DNA of 64,000 nt from Riemerella columbina (GCF_030517065.1 NZ_CP103950.1:744001-808000), one strand, 5' to 3'; shown: positions 1 through 9,049, counted from the stretch's first letter. Translations and numbers: made by a program. The notes: generated from the sequence alone by a model not told the origin.

Positions 1-1
1 C

Positions 2-406
2 ATACAGATTGTGAACAAGCATCCACAGACTTTGGATTTTTATAGCATAGAGGTGGGGGAAGATGAACGCCAGCAAGCGGTGTATCATGTAGAACATTGG
101 GGAAACATCCGCCCAGAGCATTATAGAGTGGCTTATCTACCGATGAAACAATCTGATGAGTTTTGGTTGGTCGGGTTTTCGGGGAAGACATTGGCGTATT
201 ATACCCAACATATGGTACTCAATAAAAATGAAGACCGCTATATAGAAGCCAACCATTACCTCAACCAAAGCACCAAATTATCCACCATAGCCAAGCGCCA
301 AATAGACTTACATAAACAAGAGAATAACCGCCATGCCGTGGTGGTAATCTTCAGTTTTTTAATCATCTTAATCAATATGATTTTATTTTTTAGACACAAA
401 AAATAA
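2..406 (+). CDS. Hypothetical C-terminally anchored membrane protein (5' partial)
   Basis: I do not recognise this protein. The reading frame is open to the left edge of the window: the codons before the GTG at position 11 are sense codons. The true start therefore probably lies outside and only the C-terminal part is seen. The visible part is soluble-looking and rich in charged and aromatic residues. It ends in one strongly hydrophobic segment of about 20 residues (HAVVVIFSFLIILINMILFF) followed by basic residues RHKK, the arrangement of a C-terminal membrane anchor. A tRNA-Cys gene follows on the same strand. No function is proposed. Confidence 0.6.
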   Translation: MQIVNKHPQTLDFYSIEVGEDERQQAVYHVEHWGNIRPEHYRVAYLPMKQSDEFWLVGFSGKTLAYYTQHMVLNKNEDRYIEANHYLNQSTKLSTIAKRQIDLHKQENNRHAVVVIFSFLIILINMILFFRHKK

Positions 407-447
407 AAAATATAAGCGCTAATGTTTTCTAAATAAAATAAAATCCC

Positions 448-455
448 TATATTTG
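448..455 (+). promoter_or_regulatory. Bacteroidetes -7 promoter element for tRNA-Cys
   Basis: TATATTTG matches the Bacteroidetes -7 consensus TAnnTTTG and ends 14 bases before the tRNA. I see no good TTTG -33 box at the usual spacing. Confidence 0.6.
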
Positions 456-469
456 CAACCGCTTAATAA

Positions 470-540
470 GGTTCCGTGGCCGAGCGGTTAGGCAGAGGTC
501 TGCAAAACCTTGTACAGCGGTTCGAATCCGCTCGGAACCT
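470..540 (+). tRNA. tRNA-Cys (GCA)
   Basis: A cloverleaf can be drawn with acceptor stem GGTTCCG (470-476) pairing with CGGAACC (533-539) and discriminator T540, which is typical of tRNA-Cys. The anticodon loop CTGCAAA carries GCA at 502-504. The T arm contains GGTTCGAATCC. No CCA is encoded. A hairpin terminator follows at once. Confidence 0.95.
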
Positions 541-546
541 CAATAA

Positions 547-581
547 AAATCTCATACTTAGATTAGTGTGAGATTTTTTTT
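547..581 (+). terminator. Rho-independent terminator after tRNA-Cys
   Basis: The arm AAATCTCATAC (547-557) pairs with GTGTGAGATTT (566-576) with one G-T pair and is followed by a T run. The T run merges with the -7 element of the next gene. Confidence 0.75.
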
Positions 582-588
582 ATTTTTG
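581..588 (+). promoter_or_regulatory. -7 promoter element for comF
   Basis: TATTTTTG fits TAnnTTTG and lies only 8 bases before the ATG at 596. The transcript would be leaderless or nearly so. Confidence 0.55.
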
Positions 589-595
589 TAGGGTG

Positions 596-1249
596 ATGCG
601 TAGAATTTTAGATGTCATATTCCCTAACCGATGTATAGGCTGCCAGCGGATGATAGAGCCAGAGGCGGTCATATGCTGGGCGTGTACATTTCAAGTCCCA
701 TTTACTCACGATACTTTTGGTGACCGTAACCTCCTCTACGAAAGGTGTGCGGAACAAATACCGCTTCATAATGCCTATGCATTGATGTATTATCAAAAAA
801 TAGGGCTTTCTCGGAAATTGATACACCAACTGAAATACCACGGTATGTCGCGACTGGGGCGTTGGTTTGCTTATGAAATAGCCGAGCGTATGGAACCCAA
901 AGATATTGAGGCGATTGTTACCATTCCACTACACCCTAAAAAACAAAGGCAAAGAGGCTATAATCAGCTGCATCTGTTGGCGGATACCCTTTCGGAATTA
1001 TGGCAAGTGCCCCACCTGCCACAGGCTTTGAAGCGCAATTTTTACTCTAAGCCACAAGCCAAAAAAGACCAAACCCACCGCAAAGCCCTCACCAATTTGT
1101 TTTCTTTGGATCAGCCGCCAGAAGTCCAGCATTTGCTCGTTATTGATGATGTTTATACCACAGGCTCCACAATGAAAAATGCCGCTGAGGCACTTTTAAA
1201 CGGCACCGATTATCAGCTGAGCATTTTGGTTTTGGCAGTAGATGAATAA
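596..1249 (+). CDS. comF: ComF family phosphoribosyltransferase-like protein
   Basis: This is a ComFC-type protein, a family linked to DNA uptake and recombination during natural transformation. Four cysteines near the N-terminus (C13, C16, C27, C30) form a probable zinc ribbon. A type I phosphoribosyltransferase domain follows, with the PRPP-binding motif VIDDVYTTGST near residues 182-192. The basic motif KKQRQRGYNQ that is typical of ComF is also present. Its length of 217 residues is normal for the family. A GTG directly before the ATG would add one codon; I prefer ATG at 596. The gene stands alone between tRNA-Cys and gldD. The family is certain. The role in competence is known from other species and not shown here. 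Confidence 0.92.
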   Translation: MRRILDVIFPNRCIGCQRMIEPEAVICWACTFQVPFTHDTFGDRNLLYERCAEQIPLHNAYALMYYQKIGLSRKLIHQLKYHGMSRLGRWFAYEIAERMEPKDIEAIVTIPLHPKKQRQRGYNQLHLLADTLSELWQVPHLPQALKRNFYSKPQAKKDQTHRKALTNLFSLDQPPEVQHLLVIDDVYTTGSTMKNAAEALLNGTDYQLSILVLAVDE

Positions 1250-1287
1250 ACGCTGGTGTTTCGCTTAACACGGATTGATTTTAGGGC

Positions 1288-1316
1288 TTTGTATCTCAAA
1301 AAAAGCATTATATTTG
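1288..1316 (+). promoter_or_regulatory. gldD promoter (TTTG-N17-TATATTTG)
   Basis: A -33 box TTTG (1288-1291) lies 17 bases before the -7 box TATATTTG (1309-1316). This agrees well with the flavobacterial consensus. The -7 box ends 4 bases before the gldD ATG, so the mRNA leader is very short or absent. Confidence 0.8.
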
Positions 1317-1320
1317 CACC

Positions 1321-1881
1321 ATGTTTAGGAAAGTATTTTTTGTGTTAGGGAGTTTACTTTTTTTAATCCAATGTCAGGACACGGTAACCCCTAAACCTAA
1401 AGGGGAGTTGAGATTAGAATATCCCCAGCCTCGGTATCAAACTTTCCAAAATCCGTGCAATTATACTTTTGAATACGCTACTTTTGCCACCATAACCCCA
1501 GCAAAACAGCGCCCTTGTTGGTACAATCTGTCTTATCCGAAGATGAAAGCCAATGTGTTCCTCACTTATTTCCCAATTAAAAACGACTTTATCCTTCATC
1601 TAAAAGAAGCCGAAAAAATGGTGTATGAGCATACCATCAAAGCCTCAGCGATAGAAACGCAGTCCTTCAGCTATCCAGAGAAAAAAGTCTATGGAAACTT
1701 CTACGAGTTAAAGGGAGAAACGGCGTCTAACATTCAGTTTTTTGTGACCGATAGCACGCGGCATTTCGTGACTGGGAATTTGTACTTCAATACCCGCCCA
1801 AAGCCTGATTCTCTGGCGCCTGCGGTAGATTATATTAAAAGAGATTTACACCATTTAATAGAAACTTTTCAATGGAAATAA
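1321..1881 (+). CDS. gldD: Gliding motility lipoprotein GldD
   Basis: GldD is a lipoprotein required for gliding motility and type IX secretion in Flavobacterium johnsoniae. The N-terminal hydrophobic segment ends in a lipobox-like LIQC with the cysteine at residue 18. The family motifs follow: a proline-rich PKPKGELRLEYPQPRY, then CNYTFEY and YPKMKANVFLTY. Its length of 186 residues is typical. In many flavobacteria gldD sits next to gldE; here its neighbours are comF and a PfkB kinase. The DUF21/CBS protein at 50004 is related to GldE but far away. GldD's molecular role is not known. The identification rests on recognised family motifs. Confidence 0.9.
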   Translation: MFRKVFFVLGSLLFLIQCQDTVTPKPKGELRLEYPQPRYQTFQNPCNYTFEYATFATITPAKQRPCWYNLSYPKMKANVFLTYFPIKNDFILHLKEAEKMVYEHTIKASAIETQSFSYPEKKVYGNFYELKGETASNIQFFVTDSTRHFVTGNLYFNTRPKPDSLAPAVDYIKRDLHHLIETFQWK

Positions 1882-1924
1882 TCCTGTTTATAGATTTCAA
1901 AAATACAAATATAGAACCTTCATT

Positions 1925-2845
1925 ATGAAACTTTTAGCAGTAGGTACCATCGCTTTTGATGCCATAGAGACGCCATTTGGCAAGACGGACAAAACCCTGG
2001 GTGGTGCCGCCACATATATCGGTTTAGCCTCTTCCGTGGTGGAGAGCAGCGTATGCTTGGTATCCGTGGTGGGTGGGGATTTTCCGCCAGATTGCCTACA
2101 AATGATGAGAGACAGAAACATCAATACCGATGGGGTAGAAATCATCAAAGAAGGCAAAACTTTTTTCTGGTCTGGTAAATACCATAACGACTTGAATGCC
2201 AGAGATACCGTAGCCACAGAGCTGAATGTTTTGGAAAACTTTGATCCCAAAGTGCCAGAAGTTGCCAAAGATGCCGAAGTGCTTTTGCTCGGTAATCTAC
2301 ACCCCAGCGTGCAGCTATCGGTACTCAATAAAATGAAACAACGCCCCAAAATGGTGATTTTAGACACGATGAATTTCTGGATGAAACACACTTGGGAACA
2401 GCTTTTGGAGATGATTGCGCAGACGGATATTATCTGCATCAATGATGAGGAAGCCCGCCAACTTTCAGGGGAATATTCCTTAGTGAAAGCCGCCCAGAAA
2501 ATCCTGCAAATGGGGCCTACTTTTGTGATTATCAAAAAAGGCGAGCACGGCGCATTATTATTTGATGAACATCAGGTTTTTGCCATTCCAGCACTGCCTT
2601 TGGAGGAGGTTTTTGACCCTACGGGCGCGGGAGATTCCTTTGCGGGAGGCTTTGCAGCGCATTTAGCCAAGACCCAAGATTTCAGTTTTGAGAATATGAA
2701 AACAGCACTGATTGTGGGCTCTGCCATTGCCTCTTACACGGTAGAGAAATTTGGAACGGAGCGTTTGGTGGAGATTAACGAGCGTATGCTCAAAAATAGA
2801 ATCCAAGAGTTTAAACAGCTCACCGCTTTTGAAATTCAGTTTTAA
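1925..2845 (+). CDS. PfkB/ribokinase-family sugar or nucleoside kinase
   Basis: This cytoplasmic kinase phosphorylates a sugar or nucleoside; the substrate cannot be told from sequence. The glycine pair of PfkB signature 1 lies in LGGAATYIGLAS near residues 25-36. Signature 2, DPTGAGDSFAGG, spans residues 231-242, with D237 the expected catalytic base and the GAGD anion hole intact. The length of 306 residues is usual. The gene is 43 bases downstream of gldD and may be read from the same transcript, because I see no TAnnTTTG element in the gap. The annotation is sound at family level only. Confidence 0.9.
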   Translation: MKLLAVGTIAFDAIETPFGKTDKTLGGAATYIGLASSVVESSVCLVSVVGGDFPPDCLQMMRDRNINTDGVEIIKEGKTFFWSGKYHNDLNARDTVATELNVLENFDPKVPEVAKDAEVLLLGNLHPSVQLSVLNKMKQRPKMVILDTMNFWMKHTWEQLLEMIAQTDIICINDEEARQLSGEYSLVKAAQKILQMGPTFVIIKKGEHGALLFDEHQVFAIPALPLEEVFDPTGAGDSFAGGFAAHLAKTQDFSFENMKTALIVGSAIASYTVEKFGTERLVEINERMLKNRIQEFKQLTAFEIQF

Positions 2846-2902
2846 ACCCAAATTTTAAGAAATAATTATAATAAATAATGCAGTAAAATCTATTATAAAT
2901 GA

Positions 2903-2910
2903 TATTTTTG
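2903..2910 (+). promoter_or_regulatory. -7 promoter element for the SurA-like gene
   Basis: TATTTTTG matches TAnnTTTG. It lies inside the longest possible reading frame, upstream of the ATG at 2932, which supports that later ATG as the true start. Confidence 0.65.
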
Positions 2911-2931
2911 CAACATAGAAATATATACCTT

Positions 2932-4299
2932 ATGAATCATACCTATAAAATAACCACTTGGATGGTCTTTGTTTGGGCTCTTTTGAGTTCGCCGCTTAGT
3001 GCTCAGTTGAAACCTGGGCAGTTGGTAGATGGCATCGCTGCGGTGGTGGGCAATGAGATTGTCTTAGAATCGGATATAGAACAGCAAGAAAACTACGCCA
3101 AGCAACAAGGCGCCAAAGCCGTAAACCGCTGCGAGTTTTTAGAGAGTATGCTCAACAATAAACTCCTCATCTACGAGGCTAAAAGAGATACTTTGATTGA
3201 AAACCAATCGGAGGCGATCAAGAAGCAAGCCGAAGGCAAATACCAGCAATTGCTCTCCCAGTTTCCATCGGAAAAAGCCTTATTGGAGGCGTATAAATTC
3301 CGAACTTCTTATGAGATGAAAGCCGCCATAGAGCAAATTGATTCTGATCAATATTACGGACAAGAAAAATACAGAAGAATTACCCAAGGGGTTAATGTAA
3401 CGCCTAACGAGGTAACGGATTTTTACAACACTTTTAAAAGCCAACTGCCTGTGGTAAAAGATGAGGTGACCTTAGCGAAAATCAGCATTAAGCCTAAGTT
3501 ATCTAAGGAACATCAGCAGCAGCTTATCGATAAACTCAACCAAATTAAAAAAGATATAGAGAACGGCGAGAGCTTTGAGCAGATGGCGAGAATTTACTCC
3601 GAAGATCCAGGTTCTGCAGCCAATGGCGGACTTTATAAAAATATTTCTAAAGGAACGATGGTGAAGTCATTTGAAGCAGCAGCGCTCAATTTACAGGAGG
3701 GCGAAATCTCTAAACCTGTAGAATCCGAGTTTGGTTATCACCTGATCCAGTTGGTAAAAAAGAGCGGTAACAACTACGATGCCCGACACATTTTGCTAAA
3801 AGCCGAACCTAACGCCGAAGAAATTGCCGAGACTAAAAAGGAACTCAATGACATCAGACAGCAGATTTTAGATGGCAAAATCACCTTTAAAGAAGCAGCT
3901 TATAAGTATTCTGATGATAAAGCCACGAAGTTTAATGCTGGTGTTATTGCAGACAGAAACGGCTCCGATAAATTGGAGAAGTTAGAACTGCCAACCACTT
4001 ACAGCTACCAGATTACAGGGCTTAAAAAAGATGACATTACCGATGCGTTTGAGGACAACACCACGCCAGATAAAAAGGAGGTGAGCATCATTAAAATTGT
4101 GGAAGAAATCCCAAGCCATACCTTAGATCTAAGCACGGATTATGAGCGCATCAAAGCCTATGCATTGGAGCGTAAAAAAGGCGATATTGTAGAAAAATGG
4201 ATTGCGCAGAAACTTCCTGACACTTTCATTTCTATTGACAATAGATACAAAGATTGTCAGTTTAAAACCGATTGGAATAAACAATCTTTGGTAAAATAA
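2932..4299 (+). CDS. surA: Periplasmic peptidyl-prolyl cis-trans isomerase, SurA-like
   Basis: This is a parvulin-type isomerase and probable chaperone for outer-membrane proteins in the periplasm. It begins with a signal peptide ending ...SPLSAQ. A SurA-like N-terminal helical domain follows (VDGIAAVVGNEIVLESDIEQ, a hallmark of SurA relatives). Two PpiC domains come next, at about residues 170-275 and 280-385, each with the pattern A..YSED.....GG or AAYKYSDD. A frame reaching back to 2899 would add 11 residues in front of the signal peptide, but a promoter element lies there, so the start is placed at 2932. The gene ends at a strong terminator. SurA function is inferred from domain order. 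Confidence 0.85.
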   Translation: MNHTYKITTWMVFVWALLSSPLSAQLKPGQLVDGIAAVVGNEIVLESDIEQQENYAKQQGAKAVNRCEFLESMLNNKLLIYEAKRDTLIENQSEAIKKQAEGKYQQLLSQFPSEKALLEAYKFRTSYEMKAAIEQIDSDQYYGQEKYRRITQGVNVTPNEVTDFYNTFKSQLPVVKDEVTLAKISIKPKLSKEHQQQLIDKLNQIKKDIENGESFEQMARIYSEDPGSAANGGLYKNISKGTMVKSFEAAALNLQEGEISKPVESEFGYHLIQLVKKSGNNYDARHILLKAEPNAEEIAETKKELNDIRQQILDGKITFKEAAYKYSDDKATKFNAGVIADRNGSDKLEKLELPTTYSYQITGLKKDDITDAFEDNTTPDKKEVSIIKIVEEIPSHTLDLSTDYERIKAYALERKKGDIVEKWIAQKLPDTFISIDNRYKDCQFKTDWNKQSLVK

Positions 4300-4310
4300 A
4301 AACCGCATAT

Positions 4311-4342
4311 AAAAATCCTTTCTTCAAAAGAAAGGATTTTTT
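4311..4342 (+). terminator. Rho-independent terminator after surA-like gene
   Basis: A perfect 14-base stem is formed by AAAAATCCTTTCTT (4311-4324) and AAGAAAGGATTTTT (4328-4341) around a 3-base loop, with a T run at the end. Confidence 0.9.
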
Positions 4343-4367
4343 ATTTTCATAAAACAAAATAAACTAT

Positions 4368-4375
4368 TATATTTG
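4368..4375 (+). promoter_or_regulatory. -7 promoter element for glucokinase
   Basis: TATATTTG matches TAnnTTTG, 26 bases before the glk ATG. Confidence 0.7.
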
Positions 4376-4401
4376 AAACCTCACTTTAAAACAGTTTAGA
4401 T

Positions 4402-5451
4402 ATGCCTTTTCAAAATCAATTTCCACTCCATTTTCCAAGGAGAGCGAAGCAAGAAAACCAGAATATCAGCTTGGTAGCGGCTAATGTGAAGCAAAATAAA
4501 ACCCGCATCGCATTCTATACTATGGTGGCAGGGCAGCTCAATCTAAAATACCAAAATGAGTATTCCACACCAGAATATGGTCTGTTTAGTGAAATTTTCA
4601 ACCAATTTTTAAAAGACAGTCAGCAGGAGCAACCAGAGCGCATTGTCGTGGCAGTGCCAGGTCCTGTGATAGACAATAAATGCTCCACCGACAACCTGCC
4701 TTTTGATTTAGATGTGAACATCATCCGAGAGAAAACTGGCGTTCGTGAAGTCTTTCTCATTAATGATTTGGAGGCGACAGCTTATGGCTTGACAGGCGTA
4801 GAGGAAGAAGATTTTAGCATCATCCACGAGGTTAAAACCAAAAATAAAGGCAATGTCGCTATATTAGCCCCAGGCAGAGGCTTGGGCGAGGCGGGTTTGT
4901 TTTGGGACGGCGCTTGCTTAAGACCTTTCGCCACGGAGGGTGGGCACTCAGAGTTTGCACCGCGCGCCGACCACGAGTTGGATTTATACCAGTTTCTAAA
5001 AGCCATCTATGGCATCGTGAGTTGGGAGTCTGTACTTTCTAACGAGGGGATGTTCAATCTCTTCCGTTTTATTAGAGATGTAAGGCGCCAAGAGGTTCCA
5101 ATGGCTTTAACGGAGAAAATCAACAACACGCCACGCCGCCACGAGGTCATTATAGAAGCAGGGCTCAGTGGAGAAAATAGAGCTTGCAAACTCGCGATAG
5201 AAACCTTTGTGGAGCTGGTCGCTCGGGAGGCGAGTAATTTAGTACTGAAGCTGAAAGCCACAGGAGGGCTCATCATCACAGGGAGCCTTGCCAACCAGCT
5301 GGAGCACTTGCTAAGACAGCCTCAATTCTACGAAACTTTTACCATTAGCGATAAAATGGAAAATGTGCTCAATACCACGCCTATTTATTTATTGAAAAAC
5401 AAAAATACTACCCTATTGGGAGCGGCGTATTATGGCGCTTATGCCCAGTAG
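4402..5451 (+). CDS. glk: Glucokinase (Glk family)
   Basis: Glucokinase phosphorylates glucose with ATP to give glucose 6-phosphate, the entry to glycolysis. The protein belongs to the bacterial Glk family rather than the ROK family. It shows ERIVVAVPGPV, the sugar-binding FLINDLEATAYGL with its catalytic aspartate, the nucleotide-binding LAPGRGLGEAGLFWDG, and ATEGGHSEFAPR. Near the C-terminus GGLIITGSLA matches the adenosine site. At 349 residues it is slightly longer than E. coli Glk, mostly through about 20 extra residues at the N-terminus. The gene is flanked by terminators and appears to be a single-gene unit. Confidence 0.9.
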   Translation: MPFQNQFPLHFPRRAKQENQNISLVAANVKQNKTRIAFYTMVAGQLNLKYQNEYSTPEYGLFSEIFNQFLKDSQQEQPERIVVAVPGPVIDNKCSTDNLPFDLDVNIIREKTGVREVFLINDLEATAYGLTGVEEEDFSIIHEVKTKNKGNVAILAPGRGLGEAGLFWDGACLRPFATEGGHSEFAPRADHELDLYQFLKAIYGIVSWESVLSNEGMFNLFRFIRDVRRQEVPMALTEKINNTPRRHEVIIEAGLSGENRACKLAIETFVELVAREASNLVLKLKATGGLIITGSLANQLEHLLRQPQFYETFTISDKMENVLNTTPIYLLKNKNTTLLGAAYYGAYAQ

Positions 5452-5471
5452 AACGACATTTTATATCAAAC

Positions 5472-5509
5472 AAAATCCCTCATTATCAGAAATAACGAGG
5501 GATTTTTTA
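5472..5509 (+). terminator. Rho-independent terminator after glk
   Basis: The arm AAAATCCCTCATTAT (5472-5486) pairs with ATAACGAGGGATTTT (5492-5506) with one mismatch, followed by more T residues. It separates glk from the convergent cbpM. Confidence 0.88.
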
Positions 5510-5532
5510 TTCACTATATGAAAAAGCAATGC

Positions 5533-5820
5533 TTATAAAGCCACATCTGTAAACCCTACACGCAAGCGGTGGTTTTGGGTTTGTAGGGATTCTATTTTTT
5601 GCAATAAATGATGGATAACCTCTAAGCCTGCCATATTGATTTCCAAATCATAATGCCAGTTGGCAAAGCGTTCTAATGCCGATAAATCCTCATAAATGAT
5701 GTATTTGATGTTGTCCTCCACCAAGGGTTGGATAAGTCCAGAATCTTCCAACGCCTCAATGAAATGAAGGTCTATTTGGTATAATTGTACACATTCTTGT
5801 GCAGAAATTCTATCTTTCAT
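5533..5820 (-). CDS. cbpM: Chaperone-modulating protein CbpM
   Basis: CbpM is a small MerR-like protein that binds the J domain of CbpA and tunes its co-chaperone activity. The 95-residue product begins with the helix-turn-helix-like pattern ISAQECVQLYQIDLHFIEALEDSGLI. Its C-terminus has the coiled segment GLEVIHHLLQKIESLQTQNHRLR. It starts 3 bases after the stop of the DnaJ-like gene on the same strand, the standard cbpA-cbpM arrangement. This close linkage strongly supports both calls. The two proteins are probably made together from the promoter upstream of cbpA. Confidence 0.85.
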   Translation of the reverse strand: MKDRISAQECVQLYQIDLHFIEALEDSGLIQPLVEDNIKYIIYEDLSALERFANWHYDLEINMAGLEVIHHLLQKIESLQTQNHRLRVGFTDVAL

Positions 5821-5823
5821 GAT

Positions 5824-6741
5824 TTAAGGTGTATTTTTGAGTTCTTTTACTAATTCTTTTTGCTTCTCGCTGAGGTGCGTCGGCAGGACCACATGATAAG
5901 TAACGAATAAATCTCCCGCCTGATCATCTTGCTTGTACACAGGGAAACCTTTGCCTTTTAGACGGACTTTGGTGCCGTTTTGCGTTTCAGGTTTTACTTT
6001 CAGGCTCACGCTACCGCTGAGGGTATTCACGATGACCTCACCACCGAGGAGCGCCGTATATAGGTCAATGTCTGCCGTGGTGTATAAATCATTGCCCACG
6101 CGCTTAAACTGGGCATCTTCGGTAATGTGGAAAGTGATGTATAAATCCCCATTAGGACCGCCGTTGATGCCTTCGTGACCATAGTTTTTAAGCTTGATTT
6201 GAAGCCCTTCATATACGCCCGCTGGAATGGTGATGCGCACCTTTTTACCGTTGATTTCAAAAGTCCGTTGATGCTTTTCTGCGGCTTCTTTCAGCGTGAG
6301 GGTCAGTTCTGCGGAGATGTCTTGCCCCTTAAATTTCCCCGAAGCACGCCCTCGGCTACTGCGCCCAAAACCAGCACCACCAGCGCCGCCGCCAAACATA
6401 CTTTGGAAGAAGTCCGAAAAATCCCCTTGGTCGCCAAAGTCAGCACCAGAGAAGCCTTGTTTGCTATAGTTTTGGTATTGTTGCTGTTGTTGCTGGGCTT
6501 TTTCGTACTCCTCGCCGTGTTTCCAGTGTTCGCCGTATTTATCGTACTTTTTACGATTTTCGGGGTTGCTCAGCACCTCATTAGCCTCGTTGATTTCCTT
6601 AAATCTTTTCTCCGCCTCTTTATCATTCGGATTGAGGTCTGGGTGGTACTTTCGGGCTAATTTTCGGTAGGCTTTTTTGATGTCGTCTTGAGAGGCTGTT
6701 TTCTCAAGTCCCAAAATTTTATAATAGTCTATATACGCCAT
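5824..6741 (-). CDS. cbpA: DnaJ-class co-chaperone CbpA (no zinc finger)
   Basis: This is a class II J-domain protein that stimulates the DnaK ATPase. The J domain spans residues 1-70 with the essential H33-P34-D35. A Gln-rich stretch and a Gly/Phe region ([16 protein letters not shown]) follow, and then the DnaJ C-terminal beta domains from about residue 135. The cysteine-rich zinc repeat of true DnaJ is missing, which fits CbpA. The length of 305 residues is normal. The C-terminal motifs [20 protein letters not shown] and [10 protein letters not shown] are clear. Downstream lies cbpM. A well-formed minus-strand promoter sits just upstream. Confidence 0.92.
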   Translation of the reverse strand: MAYIDYYKILGLEKTASQDDIKKAYRKLARKYHPDLNPNDKEAEKRFKEINEANEVLSNPENRKKYDKYGEHWKHGEEYEKAQQQQQQYQNYSKQGFSGADFGDQGDFSDFFQSMFGGGAGGAGFGRSSRGRASGKFKGQDISAELTLTLKEAAEKHQRTFEINGKKVRITIPAGVYEGLQIKLKNYGHEGINGGPNGDLYITFHITEDAQFKRVGNDLYTTADIDLYTALLGGEVIVNTLSGSVSLKVKPETQNGTKVRLKGKGFPVYKQDDQAGDLFVTYHVVLPTHLSEKQKELVKELKNTP

Positions 6742-6760
6742 GGTTTTTGTAATAATGGTT

Positions 6761-6792
6761 CAAAGTTACATAAAATGGATTAGAAAAGCAAA
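6761..6792 (-). promoter_or_regulatory. cbpA-cbpM promoter (minus strand)
   Basis: Read on the minus strand, TTTG (6792-6789) is followed after 20 bases by TAACTTTG (6768-6761), matching TTTG-N-TAnnTTTG. The cbpA ATG lies 20 bases further on. Confidence 0.75.
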
Positions 6793-6923
6793 GCTCTCAT
6801 CTTAACATTAAGGTAAAAGTAATGAAAAAATAAGGTTTCATCTTCCCTCAAAACCACTTCAATTTCCTTTATTTTTATTAAAATGCTTATTTTAGCGGTT
6901 TCATTTAAAAGGGATAAAAAATA

Positions 6924-9014
6924 TTGAATTTAGAGACTTCCATAGAGTTTTTGAAAGGCGTGGGCGCAGAGCGTGCCAAATGGATAAAAAATACGCTGGG
7001 TATTGCTACAGTAGAAGATTTGCTGCAGTTTTACCCCATTCGATATTTGGATAAAAGCCGTGTTTATACCGTGGCGGAGCTGCATAAAGCTATGGAAGCT
7101 GAAATTCAACTGAAAGGGCGCATCGTGGAGATGAAGGAAATCGCATATGGCAAAGGACAAAAACGCTTATCTGCAAAATTTATAGATGCCACAGGTACGC
7201 TGGAGTTGGTGTGGTTCCGGTATTCTAAATGGATGATTGCCCAGTTACCCATCAACAAAGAATTGTATATTTTTGGCAAGGTTAATTGGTTCAATGGGGT
7301 GTTCTCTATGCCGCATCCAGAGATAGAAATAGATGAAAAAAAAGCCCTAAATGGCAGTTTGCTTCCCGTTTATTCTGGCAGTGAGAAATTGACCAAACGC
7401 GGCATTAGCAACCGATTTTTCCAACAAATCATAGCAGAAGTACTGAAGCATTTGCCGAGTTTGATGTACGAGAATATTCCAGAATCTGTTTTATCATCAT
7501 TAAAGCTGATGCCGCGTTTGGAGGCGTATTATTCTATTCATTTCCCTAAAAATCAGCCAATGATTAAAGAGGCAGAGCGTCGCATAAAATTTGAGGAAGC
7601 CTTCTTTTTTCAGTTGGGGTATGGGCTTAAAAAACAGTTTCAAAAAACCAATACTGTGGGCATTCCTTTCCCTAAGGTAGGCGATATTTTCAATCATTTT
7701 TACCAAAATTATTTGCCGTTTGATCTCACCCAAGCCCAAAAGCGCGTACTCAAAGAAATCCGAAACGATATGAAAAAGCCTATACAGATGAACCGCCTTC
7801 TCCAAGGCGATGTGGGCTCTGGTAAAACTATGGTGGCGCTACTTTCTATGCTTTTGGCGCTGGATAATGGCGCTCAGGCGTGTCTAATGGCACCCACAGA
7901 AATCTTGGCACAGCAACATTATAACGGCATAAAGGCGCTTTTGGAAAAAACAAATATAGAGGTGAAGTTGCTTACGGGCTCCACTAAAACCTCGGAACGG
8001 AAGGACATTCATCAAAAGTTGGAGAGCGGTGCTTTATCCATTTTGATTGGTACTCATGCCATTTTGGAAGATGTGGTGCAGTTCAAAAATTTAGGTTTGG
8101 CAATTATTGATGAGCAACACCGTTTTGGCGTGGCGCAGCGGGCGAAACTTTGGGGTAAAAATAAAATCCCACCGCATATTTTGATTATGACGGCAACGCC
8201 CATTCCACGGACTTTGGCGATGAGTTTTTATTCGGATTTAGAGGTCTCGGTGATTGATGAACTCCCTGTGGGGCGCAAGCCTATTATTACCGCTCATCGC
8301 CGGGAAAAAGACCGTCTTTCGGTGTATCAATTTGCCAAAGATGAAATTAAAAAAGGGCGACAAATTTACTTTGTTTATCCTCTGATAGAAGAGTCCGAAA
8401 CTTTGGATTATAAAAATCTGATGGAAGGTTTAGAGCAGGTGATGGAATTCTTTAAAGAATACGAAACGGTGATGCTCCACGGTAAAATGAAGTCTCAGGA
8501 AAAAGATGATGCTATGCAATATTTCGCTTCGGGGAAAGCACAAATTATGGTAGCGACTACGGTGATCGAAGTGGGCGTGAATGTGCCCAATGCCTCGGTG
8601 ATGGTGATAGAGAGTGCGGAGAAGTTTGGGCTTTCGCAGCTGCATCAGTTGCGTGGGCGTGTGGGGCGCGGTGCTGAGCAAAGTTATTGCATCTTGATGA
8701 CCACAGACCAACTCTCTGCCGATGCCCGAAAACGCATCAAAACGATGTGCGAAACCAATGATGGTTTTAGAATTTCGGAGGTGGATATGGAGCTTCGGGG
8801 GCCTGGGGATATTTTGGGCACGCAACAGAGTGGTATTGTGGATTTTAAAAAGCTGAATTTAACCCAAGATGCACCCGTCATCAAACAAGCACAAATGGTG
8901 GTCAATGCCTTGTTGGTGCAAGATCCACACCTTCAACAGCCTCAACATCAGGCGCTGAGAGCCTATTATTTAAGTCAGTATAAGGGTAAAAATAAATGGA
9001 GCAAAATCAGTTGA
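6924..9014 (+). CDS. recG: ATP-dependent DNA helicase RecG
   Basis: RecG remodels stalled replication forks and Holliday junctions. The protein has an N-terminal wedge/OB domain (residues about 1-240). The helicase core follows, with Walker A GDVGSGKT near residue 296, the DEQH box in AIIDEQHRFG near residue 396, MTATPIPRTLA, and the C-terminal QLRGRVGRG motif VI. Its length of 696 residues is typical. The start is TTG: an in-frame stop lies just upstream at 6915, and the sequence MNLETSIEFLKGVGAERA matches the usual RecG N-terminus. The next in-frame ATG is over 50 codons later and would remove part of the wedge domain. Confidence 0.95.
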   Translation: MNLETSIEFLKGVGAERAKWIKNTLGIATVEDLLQFYPIRYLDKSRVYTVAELHKAMEAEIQLKGRIVEMKEIAYGKGQKRLSAKFIDATGTLELVWFRYSKWMIAQLPINKELYIFGKVNWFNGVFSMPHPEIEIDEKKALNGSLLPVYSGSEKLTKRGISNRFFQQIIAEVLKHLPSLMYENIPESVLSSLKLMPRLEAYYSIHFPKNQPMIKEAERRIKFEEAFFFQLGYGLKKQFQKTNTVGIPFPKVGDIFNHFYQNYLPFDLTQAQKRVLKEIRNDMKKPIQMNRLLQGDVGSGKTMVALLSMLLALDNGAQACLMAPTEILAQQHYNGIKALLEKTNIEVKLLTGSTKTSERKDIHQKLESGALSILIGTHAILEDVVQFKNLGLAIIDEQHRFGVAQRAKLWGKNKIPPHILIMTATPIPRTLAMSFYSDLEVSVIDELPVGRKPIITAHRREKDRLSVYQFAKDEIKKGRQIYFVYPLIEESETLDYKNLMEGLEQVMEFFKEYETVMLHGKMKSQEKDDAMQYFASGKAQIMVATTVIEVGVNVPNASVMVIESAEKFGLSQLHQLRGRVGRGAEQSYCILMTTDQLSADARKRIKTMCETNDGFRISEVDMELRGPGDILGTQQSGIVDFKKLNLTQDAPVIKQAQMVVNALLVQDPHLQQPQHQALRAYYLSQYKGKNKWSKIS

Positions 9015-9049
9015 TTTCACTCCATAATTATAGTATTAAGTTTTAACAA

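Noticed and set aside
2899-2931. Upstream extension of the SurA-like protein
   Set aside because: The added 11 residues overlap a TATTTTTG promoter element and would precede the signal peptide.
6175-6660. 161-codon plus-strand frame inside cbpA
   Set aside because: It is antisense to the J domain and Gly/Phe region; its hydrophobic run comes from the reversed Gln codons of CbpA.
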